The notes beneath the pieces were generated by a model. It saw only the letters and a list, made by a program, of their open reading frames with translations. It made no database searches and was not told the DNA's origin. The position numbers and the translations under genes are program-made. Below are positions 40,601-50,003 of a DNA stretch of 64,000 nucleotides, one piece after another. The stretch comes from Arctopsyche grandis (lineage: Eukaryota; Arthropoda; Insecta; Trichoptera; Hydropsychidae), in NCBI RefSeq assembly GCF_051622035.1, contig NC_135365.1, positions 8,102,001-8,166,000 on the forward strand. Reading direction: 5' to 3'. Position 1 is the first letter of the stretch. The number at the start of each line of letters is the position of its first letter.

Positions 40601-43568
40601 CCAATGATACAATTTTGTATCGAGTTTTCGTTTATGACGAAAACGTGATACAAATATATATCAGCGGACTGAAAAATATATTCGCGCAGTCGTGAATCAT
40701 ATTTGTATCAGTGGCCAAGAAGCGTTGTGCACCCAACATGATACAAATATGAGTCAGCGGCCACCATAATGTTAAGCCTATTTGTAGCTTAAGGGCGAAA
40801 ACACACTGAGTAGTATGTGGTACTTTTTTTTTTTAGATACTTTCAGAGATGCGAAAAAATGCAGCTCCCCTAGCCCATATACATGGTACACAGTCCCAAA
40901 AATCACTCCCTGGAGTGTTTTCGGTGATATTTTATCCTTGTTTGACAGTGATCGATAACGGTGAATCCTATATTTGAAGAAATGTAGGAGAAACATATGC
41001 ACTCTGCAGGTGCAACTACACCCAAATTCGGTTTGGGGAACACCCACTGTCAGAACGTGGAGCCAAGGACGTGACGTTCCGTACTATTCAGTGTGTTTTC
41101 GCCCTTGAGGTAAAACCGCACAGAGAGGTGCTCGGCACATTTTTTTTTTTAGATAGCTTTGCACATGTAAAAAAACCGCTGGTAGGCCAAATCTGTACTG
41201 ACGCGTTTCTTCACAAACCTCACCCCCTGGAGTGTTTTGGTGATATTTTATCCTTGTTTTGACAGTGATCGATGACGGTGATTCCCATATTTGAAGAAAT
41301 GTAGGAGAAACTTGTCGAAATAATAAGATCGTACAATTTAATAATGACATTAAGATACGCCTCACACTTGGAGTCCACCTACGCGTCCCGTGCCATACTT
41401 TTGAGTGTATTCTTACTATTATGGCGCAGACAATCGTACGATATGGCATGCCTATGTGAGCCGAATTGATTTTATTTAAGTTACTGGCCGAGCTCCATAA
41501 TTGTATCCTATACACAAATATATCGATTTTAGGATGACCAATAGTTTGTTCTCTATAGTCAGTGTTGAGGGCTTTCCGATTATCCAGTAGTGCTTTCAAA
41601 TGTAGTTGCTTACATTTGTCCAGATATGTTTTTTCCACGTCAGCCTGCTGTCTAGATGCTTGTGGAAGTGTTAAGTCGCTCAAATTTACAGGACAGGCTT
41701 TCTCCTTCATTGTAAATGTGATATGCACAGAATTTTGCCAGTTTATCTGTATTCTCTAGAGCTGTAGCCACTTTTGGATTTGGTTTAGGTTCTCTTGCAA
41801 ATAAAGTGAGGCAATTTCGGGATCTTCATGTGATGCTATTATTACCGTGTCGTCTGCAAAAAGTTCACTGTATTCCTTTAGTCTGTATATCTGCCGTGTA
41901 TGAGATTCAGAATTGGGCCGATTTTTGATACAAATGCATTATGAATTTTCGGGATTTTGGATGCCTCCCCTTATAGGTGCATTCTTTATAAACTATTAGC
42001 ATGGGATTCAACTAATTGGTTGATTGTAGTGCGGAATGGTTGCCTAAGATATGGTCGAGCCTAATCGGAATGTACAATTTGAACTAAAAAATTAAACCCC
42101 ATATGTTTTGTTTTGCTTTTAAATTATAGTCTGAAGAGAAATGGTTACACTTAGCAATAGTTAGCTAACTTTTTGATACATTTTTCATGGTTTAACTGTC
42201 ATATAGGTTAGGGAGAATATACGAAAGACATTTAGCGAGCTGGATCATATTACATATAGTGAAAATTCCATTAGTTTGCTGACCAATCGAAATTGTACTA
42301 TCCCTTTATTACCTTGATTTATTTGTGCATTTTTCCATACTTAAAGAATATAATAATTTTTTAACCCATAAATTGTTATAAATAAAAGCATCGTGCAATG
42401 TTCATTTCTAACAGCATTACCCTGATAATATAGTAGGTTGAATTTGGTGTCGGTTCCATTTACTATGCACTAATATTAAAATATATACTACGTATAAGGA
42501 GATTGTGTGGAACCTGCTTCTGACTTTTCATCTTTTTTATTATTATTTTATATTGCATTTTTATCTGTTGATATATTAGTACCATCACGATTATTGAATT
42601 TGGCACAAAATTATAAAAACCCATCAAATTGTTTTCAGATTCTGAAAGCGGAGATGAACCACTAATAGGGAAAGCGAAAAAGAAAAAGCTGAACGAGATA
42701 TCGTCACCCGAAACCGATAGATCGAACAACAATGTAAATTCGAGGAGTACGAGATCTCGTAAAGCAGCGCCTCAAATCAATGGCGATAGCGTCGGTATGT
42801 ATTAAATATGTATATATTAAAATTGTTGTTTTCGTCTTCATATTACTCAGTTTGTTTGCACTCGGAACAGATTCGGAGAGTAGTGACGATGCCGAAGCAC
42901 CTGTTAAGTATCTTAAGTTATCAAACGGACACACCAACGGAAACGGAGTGAGGAAATCGGCGAGACATTCAGACACTGCTAAAAGAAAATCGGGCCCCGT
43001 TCATAATAATACAAACGGAACGGCGATTCGTAAGACGCGCAGGTCTGAAGCCATTCACACGGTAGCCCTAGAAGAATTGTTGAACAATGTTATGAATCAT
43101 AAAGACAGCTGGCCATTCAACGCTCCTGTTACGTTCGAAGAGGTTACTATTCTTTTAATGCAATGTTTGATGTTGTTTTGCAGTGTTGATTATTTTTTTT
43201 TTTTTGTACTTATTCAGGCTCCTGATTATTTGAAGGTTGTCGACATGCCTATGGACTTTGGAACGATCAAACGGAAGTTGCAGAAAGGAAAGTTTGCAAA
43301 CGATGGAGAGTTTATGAATGATTCGGCGCTTGTTTTTAGCAATTGCTTTAAGTATAATCGTGACAATGATGTTGTTGCTAAGTAATCATAATTTTTATTT
43401 TTGGTTATTACTTATGTATGTAGTTTGGTTTGACTTTTATTTATAAATGTTGTTACTTTCAGGGCTGGAATTCGACTACAGAAGTTCTTTGAGAAGAAAT
43501 GTAAAGATTTAAATCTTGAGAAGTTCATTATTGACGAAGGTTCTGATGTTGACCAACAAACGAATTGA
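31690..43568 (+). CDS. Acf1: ACF1 / BAZ1A: large subunit of ISWI chromatin-remodelling complexes (23 exons)
   Basis: ACF1 pairs with the ISWI ATPase in ACF/CHRAC to space nucleosomes in the nucleus. Exons: 31690-31802, 33528-33860, 33935-34124, 34222-34429, 34501-34676, 34757-35042, 35117-35267, 35626-35795, 36219-36343, 36420-36654, 36736-36924, 36992-37326, 37520-37699, 38229-38337, 38429-38611, 38680-38948, 39455-39579, 39656-39825, 40011-40100, 42639-42794, 42871-43142, 43218-43381, 43463-43568. All phases fit and give 1,444 aa, close to the fly protein. Domains: WAC at about 20-125 (MPLLRRRPF; EEYCERIILVNSMVWSCEMTG), DDT at about 350-415 (ILEFLLEFS), WAKZ/WHIM including GSDRAYRRYW near 663, PHD1 at about 1052 (CRICRRKNDDENMLLCDSC), PHD2 at about 1135 (CSVCRSGGSLVQCTEC), and a C-terminal bromodomain from about 1326 (DSWPFNAPV, PMDFGTIKRKL, NCFKYN). 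The donors of exons 19 (GTTCGT) and 21 (GTTACT) are weak, but frame and homology support them. Confidence 0.93.
32566..32640. mobile_element. Possible piggyBac-type element end in ACF1 intron 1
   Basis: TTAACCTTTTGAATGCTGAC followed by a hairpin (CAACGTCGATCGGCGTTG) resembles the left end of the piggyBac-type element at 23,687 (TTAACCCTTTGACTGCTAC and a hairpin). I could not find a matching right end. The rest of intron 1 (31,803-33,527) is AT-rich with nothing recognised. Confidence 0.35.
35470..35580 (-). mobile_element. tRNA-derived SINE head fragment in ACF1 intron 7
   Basis: On the minus strand this reads AACTCAGTGGTTGCGTTAATGC, with A-box-like content, followed by CCCAGGTTTAAGCCTTGGG at a B-box-like place. 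It matches the head of the SINE copies at 39,010 and 56,048. The tail is missing. Confidence 0.4.
37735..38030 (-). pseudogene. RTE-like reverse transcriptase relic in ACF1 intron 13
   Basis: Minus-strand translation near 37,990-37,945 gives LYGTETLTLTATMCKI, the usual post-RT motif (YGxETW-LT) of RTE/BovB-like and related reverse transcriptases. The flanking sequence translates only in short pieces with stops. A strongly decayed fragment. Confidence 0.4.
39010..39112 (-). mobile_element. tRNA-derived SINE fragment in ACF1 intron 16
   Basis: On the minus strand, AACCAGCAACATGTGTAACTC begins a tRNA-like head with TCAGTGTTTAGCG (A-box position) and GGTTCGAGCC (B box, 39,054 down to 39,045), then CCAGTGTCGCTGGCC. 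It belongs with the copies at 48,995, 53,469 and 56,048. The rest of the intron shows nothing else. Confidence 0.6.
40456..40771. mobile_element. Fold-back MITE with TTAA target site, ACF1 intron 19
   Basis: The 316-bp element starts CACGATGGTGGCCGCTGACT and ends in its reverse complement with two changes (AGTCAGCGGCCACCATAATG), flanked on both sides by TTAA (40,452-40,455 and 40,772-40,775). Pairing continues almost to the centre, so the element is one long hairpin with arms of about 155 bp, with repeated GTATCA words. TTAA duplication suggests piggyBac-type mobilisation, though the ends are not CCC...GGG. Confidence 0.8.
40793..41104. mobile_element. GGGCGAAAACAC MITE with TTAA-like site, ACF1 intron 19
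   Basis: The left end GGGCGAAAACACACTGAGTA and the right end (TATTCAGTGTGTTTTCGCCC) are inverted repeats. The flanks are TTAA at 40,789-40,792 and TTGA at 41,105-41,108, one change from a duplication. The 312-bp interior has no transposase. A diverged second copy of its interior follows directly at 41,110-41,310. Confidence 0.7.
41110..41310. repeat. Diverged second copy of the preceding MITE interior
   Basis: The order of words matches 40,808-40,993: TTTTTTTTTTAGATA, then CCTGGAGTGTTTT, GGTGATATTTTATCCTTG, TGACAGTGATCGAT and ATTTGAAGAAATGTAGGAG. The terminal repeat at the right end was not found. Confidence 0.65.
41340..41930 (-). pseudogene. Jockey-clade reverse transcriptase relic, ACF1 intron 19
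   Basis: Minus-strand translation from 41,925 gives ELFADDTVIIASHEDPEIA, then LNQIQKWLQL, a stop, RIQINWQNSVHITFTMKE, and further on YRIQLWSSASN. These are the FADD active site, the thumb (QKW..WRI..N-KS-H-TFT) and the post-RT Y-IQLWG-AS-SN motif of Jockey-type elements. Only the C-terminal third of the enzyme remains and it is broken by stops. The remaining intron to 42,638 shows nothing recognised. Confidence 0.8.
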
Positions 43569-43638
43569 CTTAGAGTCATAAATTAACGTTTATTTGTTAG
43601 TGTTCTTTATTGTGATTTTCATTTTAATTTAATTGAAT

Positions 43639-43644
43639 AATAAA
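43639..43644 (+). terminator. Polyadenylation signal of ACF1
   Basis: AATAAA lies 70 bp after the ACF1 stop codon. A second possible signal, AAATAAAA, is near 43,890. The 3' end converges on that of the small minus-strand gene, whose own AATAAA (TTTATT on +) is at 43,972-43,977. Confidence 0.6.
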
Positions 43645-44086
43645 TAATTCACCTCATACTAGATTTAATTAAATTAGATTTCGTTCTCGATTAAAATTGT
43701 AAGTTAATATTTATTATTATATAATTAATGTTGAACGCCAATACTGGATTTTTTTGTGTATTAGTATGTATTTATAAAAATGATTTGTTTTTTAATTTAA
43801 TGTTTTTTTTTTTTTTTTATATAATCATAAAATTGTTTTACACACTTTTGTATTTTAAATTTATTGTTTCATCACAAAGGATCTTTGAATTGAAATAAAA
43901 AAAATTACACGTTTCCTTATTGTTTCATTTAATTCTATTTAACCTCCATTACACATCAATTTAAACAGTATTTTATTATGAACAATACAATACATATATT
44001 AACAGGAAAAATGTGTGTATTCCAGGCTAGCAAAAAGCATGGTAATTGTATTTTGAAAGGTTAAATTTACTAAGTAATAATATAAT

Positions 44087-44401
44087 TTAATGTCCATGAG
44101 CGAGTTCTTCAGCTTCCTTCCTCTTCGCCTCAGCGAATTTAGCGACATTACCGGGTGAGTTAGCTGAAATAAATGTAGAAAATTAATTGTCTGTCGATAT
44201 TCGCATTTCGTATTGATTGTGATAAAAATACTTACATAGTTTCTGGAAATAATAGAATATTGGTACGGTGGCAGCGAATCCGAATATGTAGTATTTGTAG
44301 AACCATTGATTATTTATATGGAACTTGTATGGAAACTGGGCCAACTTGGCCGAGTACGTATACGGGTACTTCATGGGGCGAGCTGGCGGTCCTTCGCTCA
44401 T
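44087..44401 (-). CDS. Small single-pass membrane protein, 80 aa, unidentified
   Basis: Two coding exons, 44,236-44,401 and 44,087-44,163, with consensus sites (GTAAGT donor, TTTCAG acceptor) join in frame to an 80-residue protein starting MSEGPPARPMKYPY and ending EELAHGH. A further acceptor (TTTTTACCAG) 11 bases before the start codon implies a non-coding first exon. The middle has one hydrophobic segment (YYIFGFAATVPIFYYF), and a basic, Ala/Lys/Glu-rich helix (AKFAEAKRKEAEELA) follows. The layout resembles nuclear-encoded accessory subunits of the inner mitochondrial membrane, but I do not recognise the family and assign no function. It converges with ACF1. Confidence 0.8.
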
Positions 44402-44730
44402 GATGGCAGGATCTGGTAAAAACAAAATTTTGAAATATTACATAAAGTAATAGCGGCCATTTTTTTTTTGGATTTCTTGTCAAAGCGGTTATAGGTTATG
44501 TCACGTCAGATATTATGTAACCAATAGTGTAACATGATTATTTTTTAATTACATTATAAATTTGGGAATAGCAAATTTGAAATCAATAAGCAAATAGTAG
44601 AATCTTACAAATATGCTTTTTGGGAAAAATTACAAGACAAGACGAATCAAAAGGAGGAACTTCACTCGTCGATCGACAGTCTGCGACTGCCTACACAGCG
44701 TTTTTATCGACCATTATATTTTACACTCGA
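44402..44730. other. Upstream region of the small gene, nothing else recognised
   Basis: AT-rich sequence that should hold the 5' UTR intron and promoter of the minus-strand gene. No clear TATA box or element was found. Confidence 0.4.
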
Positions 44731-44732
44731 TT

Positions 44733-44905
44733 TTGGTTCGGTGATTATTGGTCACAAAGCGCTCGCCTAAAAGTCACTAAAATCTCTATAACGGAACATC
44801 TGGCAGCCAAAAAGTCCATCATACTAACGAGAACTCGAATGCCAAATATACCGTATCCGAGATTTTCATGGGAAAAATTGTCTTTTGGGTGGATCGGAAT
44901 GTGAT
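44733..44905. mobile_element. Mariner-related MITE copy 1
   Basis: It begins GGTTCGGTGATTATTGGTCAC, followed by AAAGCGCTCGCC, AAAGTCACTAAAATCTC and ACGAGAACTCGAATGCC. The same words in the same order occur at 45,130, 45,425 and 51,228. The right end (AATAATCC) is near 44,910. Confidence 0.6.
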
Positions 44906-44922
44906 TAATAATCCAATTACCA

Positions 44923-44970
44923 ACTGTATTGCTTCTTTTTGATTTTACAGTCAAAAAGAAGCAATACAGT
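44923..44970. repeat. Perfect 20-bp inverted repeat with 8-base loop
   Basis: ACTGTATTGCTTCTTTTTGA (44,923-44,942) and its exact reverse complement (44,951-44,970) flank TTTTACAG. It would form a 20-bp hairpin as DNA or RNA and lies just right of a MITE copy. Confidence 0.9.
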
Positions 44971-45129
44971 TTTTGGTCACTTGAATTTGAGTTCAAAAAG
45001 TATATTTTAGTCTTCAGTGGTACAGCCGCTCACTAACCAGGAATAGAAATATTTTAACTACCTATCAATAATTATTTTAATAAAATATATTCCAACGATA
45101 ATCGAATGGTCAACAGCTGTAGTGTCTTT

Positions 45130-45345
45130 ATTAATATTATATAGTTCTTTGATTATTCCACACAAAGCAATCTTGCACACGTCACTAAAATTTTGATCAC
45201 GGAACATTTGGTACCCGAAAATTCGATCCATCGAGAGTTATACACGCTATCATACTGACAAGAACTTGAATCCCAGACATTTCGTATTCACGATCTAAAT
45301 GTGCGAAATAATTCGTTTACTATATGATATACAGTTATTTTGTAG
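45130..45345. mobile_element. Mariner-related MITE copy 2, diverged
   Basis: TTTGATTATTCCACACAAAGC, ACACGTCACTAAAATTTTG, ATCACGGAACATTTGG and GACAAGAACTTGAATCCC follow the family order. The right end is GCGAAATAATTCGTTT near 45,310. Confidence 0.5.
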
Positions 45346-45424
45346 TGCATTTTTAATGCATATTTCTTAAAACATTTTAAATGATGTTATTATGTTTAAG
45401 TTAAATAAATTTGAAATTATATTT

Positions 45425-45602
45425 AAGTTGGTTCGGTGATTATTCCGCAAAAAGCGATCTCGCACAAGTCACCAAAATTTCCATCAATCGAAAGCCACCC
45501 ACGCGAAATATTGTAATAACGAGAACTCGAGTGCCAGATGTTTCGTGATCGAGATTTTAGTGACTTACGCGAGATCGCTTTTTGCGGAATAATCCGTTTG
45601 CC
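45425..45602. mobile_element. Mariner-related MITE copy 3, best preserved
   Basis: The left arm GGTTCGGTGATTATTCCGC, then AAAAAGCGATCTCGCAC and AAGTCAC, is matched on the right by GTGACTTACGCGAGATCGC, then TTTTTGCGGAATAATCCG: inverted repeats of about 40 bp. The middle carries AACGAGAACTCGAGTGCC. There is no transposase. Confidence 0.75.
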
Positions 45603-45734
45603 GTATACGTTTTGTTTTGAATTGGCTAATTAATATTAATTGTGGCACGTCTGATGTGATAGCAGATTCAGCTCGATACATCATTGCAGAATTGTTTTTT
45701 TGGGGAGAACCAAGTGATCAATTATATAAATATT

Positions 45735-45910
45735 ATTGTGGGGACCCTACGACATTGTCGAACCTGGGTTTCCATCCTGCGAGTTGGCACCGATTCGAAC
45801 ATGTTGGTAGATCCCACTTTACTTCCTTCCCGCCCGTCATATTAAATAGCTGTACAAAAACAGTCATTTCACTTCTACCGCCCCCTCGTATGCCATTACA
45901 TGTCATTTTA
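45735..45910 (+). mobile_element. LTR-like fragment, copy A
   Basis: CATCCTGCGAGTTGGCACC, GAACATGTTGG, CACTTTACTTCCTTCCCGCC and CATATTAAATAG match the block at 50,910-51,075 and, in reverse, 58,985-59,105. A downstream CCGCCCCC run is shared with 50,910. It looks like part of an LTR related to the miniature element at 59,206, but no ends were defined. Confidence 0.4.
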
Positions 45911-46531
45911 ATTTCATAACTATTATTTTGATATCATTATTATTTTGTTATTAGAAATTTTTCATTGATTTATTTGGTACTCTGTGTTGTTACATCACCT
46001 ATATAATGTGTGTCTGTCTGTCTGAGATAAAGCTCGCTGTACTATAATAGTCGTTTCAATTCGACATACATATGTACGTCACAGCTAAAACAATGCCCAC
46101 AAAACGTACGAATATAATAACAAAAGAAAAAAGTTTCTATATATACTGTTTGCTAACAATGATTCCTTAAGGCTAATAGACGGCGATAAGCATTTACCGC
46201 CATTTATTGAAAAAAAGTTTTTTTTTCTATTGGTGTTTTATATTATTTATATGTAGGTAGGTAGTTTTTACCTTTTTTTCATATAAAACAATTAAATATA
46301 AATTAAATTAAATATATTTAAAAGGTATTTGAAAAATATTCGACCGCGTGCGGACCGACACGTTTCTTTTCATTTTTTTTATTTAATATATTTATTTTAT
46401 AGTTAGTTTTGAACCATTGTGGCATTACAGGAAGAACCTAATGCGCCACAATGGCCTAAATTTGATAAAGGGTCAATGAAAAACCTATATTTCATCGGGT
46501 ACAACACTAGTCGTATATAAAAGGGGTAGGG

Positions 46532-47000
46532 AAAAGGGTTCGGTGATTACTAGTCAAATGTAAACCGGTCGCTCTAGATCGGTCACACGTGATCACCCGT
46601 CACACTAAAACTGGTATCGTTAAAGAAGCTTTTCAAGTCTGAACATTTTTAATCTCGGCGACAGTTGGTAGTCATTAATTTTATACATAGATGGCGGTAG
46701 TAAAAAAAAATTATAGGTGTTTTTATTCAAAATAATAAACGATTCAAAAGCGGCGACAGAAATATCCAGGATAAGCCGAAATCCGGAAGACCAACTACAA
46801 AAAATTGACGATGACGTTTTAAGATCATTGGTGGAATCAGATCCACGCAAAAGCATTCGGGTATTGTCGGAAGAGATCGGCTGTCCCTGGTCCACTGTAA
46901 AGGATCATTTGAAAAGGCTCGGCAAAAAACACAGACAGGGTGCTTGGGTTACACATGTTCGACGAAAAAGCTGTAAGTTTTCCAAATAAAATGAAATAGA
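46532..47000 (+). pseudogene. mariner-type transposase fragment, frameshifted
   Basis: From about 46,738 one frame gives RFKSGDRNIQDKPKSGRPTT; after a shift near 46,803 another gives IDDDVLRSLVESDPRKSIRVL, then SEEIGCPWSTVKDHLKRLGK and GAWV. These are the two helix-turn-helix parts of the mariner N-terminal DNA-binding domain (SGRP linker, WVPH-like end). The catalytic domain is absent. A GGTTCGGTGATTACTAGTC start at 46,536 shares its first 13 bases with the MITE copies around it. Confidence 0.75.
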
Positions 47001-47548
47001 CTATAAAAATACACTAATTGTAATTTTTATGAAACTAACAATTTTACATACTAAGTGACTTTTTCTTAAATATTAACTTTCAGAACAAAATGTTGTAGAA
47101 AATCAAAGGACGTATTGTTTTTGGACATGGATATTACTATGCTTATAGTGTTGTATATAAAGACACCTTTCAGGTTCCAGGATATTAAATACTCCTATAC
47201 ATGTGTATGATCGTGTATTTATGAATAGGAAACCTGGAGCGTGATTCAAAAAAGGAAACCTGTTTGAATTGACTGAACTGTTTTAAAACGTAATAGCTTT
47301 CTTACATATAATATCAAAAACATCATCCTTAATATGTTTATAAGAGGTAAGTAATAAATAAAAAAAATACATAGGGACTTGCTTTGATTATTTATTGCAC
47401 AATAATCATAAATTCAACTATAAAGTAAACGTTCAATTAAAAAATATAATTAATACGTATATACAATTATATTATTATCAATTGTCACAAAATATAAAAA
47501 TTAAAAATAAATCACAAAAGTTGTTTCTGAGAAAACTTAACATTTTAA
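47000..47548. other. AT-rich intergenic stretch
   Basis: Between the mariner fragment and the PCBD stop codon. It contains TTTATT at 47,391-47,396, an AATAAA polyadenylation signal for the minus-strand PCBD gene about 155 bp past its stop. Nothing else is recognised. Confidence 0.5.
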
Positions 47549-50003
47549 CTAATTATAGTTAGATTCGATCACTTTTTCCATAAAGGTGGCCATTTTCAAA
47601 TCTCGAGCACTCAATCCATTCACATCATGAGATGAAAGAGTCACCTGAAATTCAAATTAGAAGGAAATATAGCCCAATGTAAAAATAGTCATAAATAAAT
47701 ATAAAAAAATCGGCATACCTGGACTTTATTGTAAACGTTGAACCATTCCGGATGATGATTCATTTTGTCGGCGAGTAGAGCCACTCGGGTCATGAAACCG
47801 AACGCCTCATTGAAGTTCTTGAAACGGAATTCTTTCTCAATGGCGTCCCGGTTGTCTTGGACCTTCCATCCTTTGGAGATTAGCGGTTGAAGTTTCTCAG
47901 CTCGCTCCGAGGGGTTTAGCTTATCGGCCTGAAATTTTAAATAAACATTTTCGTTCAACCAACAATAAGCGATTGACCTGTATTTTGAAAGGCTATCAGT
48001 AACGGTGTATTTTGACAACATCAGAATTTTATCAACATTTTTTATTATTCTTAGCGTCAAGAGAAAATTAGTTTATGTTCGATTGATTTATGTTTGACTT
48101 TTTTTTTAATTATTTACATTATGTAAAAAAATTGGATTTTTCGTAGTTTTAAATTTTTGGTTAAATGATCTAACTCAAACTTTATATGTAATTATGGAAC
48201 CTTTCTAGTTGATACTTTTAAAGTACATAGTCCTAATTTAAGATAGCAACCCATATCACTTGAAATATAATAAAAAAACCTTGTAATGAGGTTAATGTTC
48301 AGTTAAAAACATTATTATTTCGTCTTGTTAATGATATTATCAAATTTTCCTGAGTCTATCACAGACAAGTACATATTGAGAAATCATTCAATACCTTCTG
48401 TCGAAGAAATGAAGTCGAGACATATAAAAAGAGGGAAAAGGACATGTTGGATGCCTTCGAAATATGATGATATTATTCCATGACGCACGCACATCTTCAT
48501 CCTCAAAGATCTGGCAGTTTCAGAGAGACTATCCACAACATGTGGAAAAATGATTCTTTTCTACTTTGGCTATAAGCTATGTAGTTGTCATCGGAAATGG
48601 TCTCCTATAAGATGGTCAGATTAAATGAAAGAACTGACGGGATCGTCCCTAAACGCTGCTCCTAACTTTGCACAAGACCGAGAGGAGTATATGCGGATAG
48701 AAATGACCATGAACAAGATAGGAAGAAGATTCGAAAAAATCTGGTTTCAAAGAATCATTGTGTTTTTAAAAACATATTTTTGGAAAAAATCATTAATTGA
48801 AATACACATATATTACTGTTCTGGTTACTAATCTAGTAACTACTAGAGGTTAACTCTAGTAGGTACTAGTCTGCTGAAATACACATATACTACATTAGAT
48901 GGAACTAAAATATGGACGATTTTGACCTGGAGTCTCCAGGTTTCAATTATCAACTACATATATTCAAGATAAAAGTGCATCAATTCCGAAATATAACCAA
49001 CAGCGTGGACTTGTGGTTAGCATATATGCTTTCGAACACAGTGTTTCGAGTCCCACGCATTGCTGCTGGCCAGACCTTGGTTCCTGACTCCAAGTCGATC
49101 GTTTCCTATTACGAGTTTGCCAATTTATCTGATTTTCATTGAAACGGTTGCAACAAATTACCCATTTCTCGCGATTTTCGAGCTTTCAGCATGTGGAATT
49201 TCACTGATTCGTATAAAAATGCTGTAAATTTGTCCATAAATGTCTCGCAAATTTCGATTTTTTCTAAGCATCTCGAAATTTGGCGATTTATATAAAAAGA
49301 ATGTAAGTGTATCAAAAATTTATCCATAGATGTCTCTATGATGATTTGTTAAAATTATTCTAAAAATTCTATATCGATGTTTGTAATTGGCCAGGAAGCC
49401 ACATTGAAATTTACCTGTAAGGCCTTCCTGGTATATAAATGTATGTAAAAATCACATTACTAATTCAAGAAATTTTGATAAGAATAAGGATAATGGTACA
49501 TATTTCCTCATCGAGCAGTTTGTAAAAATGTGTTAAAAAAACATTCACATGGCTTGAGCAAGAGAAAGTGTAACGACTTTAACAATATTCTCAATGATAT
49601 AATACGCTCTGATTTACCGTAACGACCTTGTACAGCGATTGTTGCCATACAAGCTAACCGCAGCACTGTTGCTCAATCTTTAGCGAAGGTATAATATAAT
49701 ATGGAGATGGAGATTTAATATATAATGATGGATAATATTGAAATTGAGAAGCGGTGGTGTGGCTTAAAGGAAGGAGGCACCTGTTGCTGGCCAGATTGAC
49801 ATTCGTATAAGTGAAAGGTGAGAGAGAATTATTGATAAGTGAGAACTGACCATGGCTTTGCGTGCAGCAGCGAACAGTCTCGAACACGTCACGTCTACTT
49901 GACGGTTGGCGAGTATCTGATGAATGGCGATCGTTTTTGTCGAGCACAGAGCAGCCCCTCGGCCCCACATGCCCGCCGAAGTTGCACGACAACACACGAA
50001 CAT
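47549..50003 (-). CDS. Pcbd: Pterin-4a-carbinolamine dehydratase (PCBD/DCoH)
   Basis: The enzyme dehydrates 4a-hydroxy-tetrahydropterin and so recycles the cofactor of aromatic amino acid hydroxylases. Two exons are certain: 47,719-47,928 and 47,549-47,644, spliced in phase 0 (consensus TTTCAG acceptors, GTATGC donor), giving [17 protein letters not shown]...[21 protein letters not shown]...ESNYN. The catalytic histidines lie in NHHPEW and SSHD (109, 110 and 127 in the 152-aa model). The first exon is inferred: 49,851-50,003 on the minus strand is open from an ATG, ends ...AARKAM at a GTCAGT donor in phase 0, and is Arg/Ala/Ser-rich with few acids, like a mitochondrial presequence. If it is wrong, translation may begin in another upstream exon. 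Confidence 0.8.
48300..48760 (+). pseudogene. RTE-like retrotransposon 3' relic in PCBD intron 1
   Basis: Near 48,610 the + strand reads RWSD, a stop, then [12 protein letters not shown] and [23 protein letters not shown] is the C-terminal signature of RTE/BovB-type proteins. Everything else is degraded. Confidence 0.6.
48995..49290 (+). mobile_element. tRNA-derived SINE, full-length copy
   Basis: It begins AACCAACAGCGTGGAC, has TGTGGTTAGCATATATGC at the A-box position and GTTTCGAGTCCC (B box, 49,043-49,054), then CTGGCCAGACCTTGG and the shared tail ATCGTTTCCTATTACGAG, TTTGCCAATTTATCTGATT. The last part (AAAATGCTGTAAATTTGTCC, ATAAATGTCTCG) also recurs downstream at 49,300. Confidence 0.7.

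Noticed and set aside
41084-41728. 214-codon minus-strand frame as a gene in the ACF1 intron
   Set aside because: Its first half is a Jockey-type post-RT relic that continues upstream past stops, and its second half runs through the GGGCGAAAACAC MITE copies.
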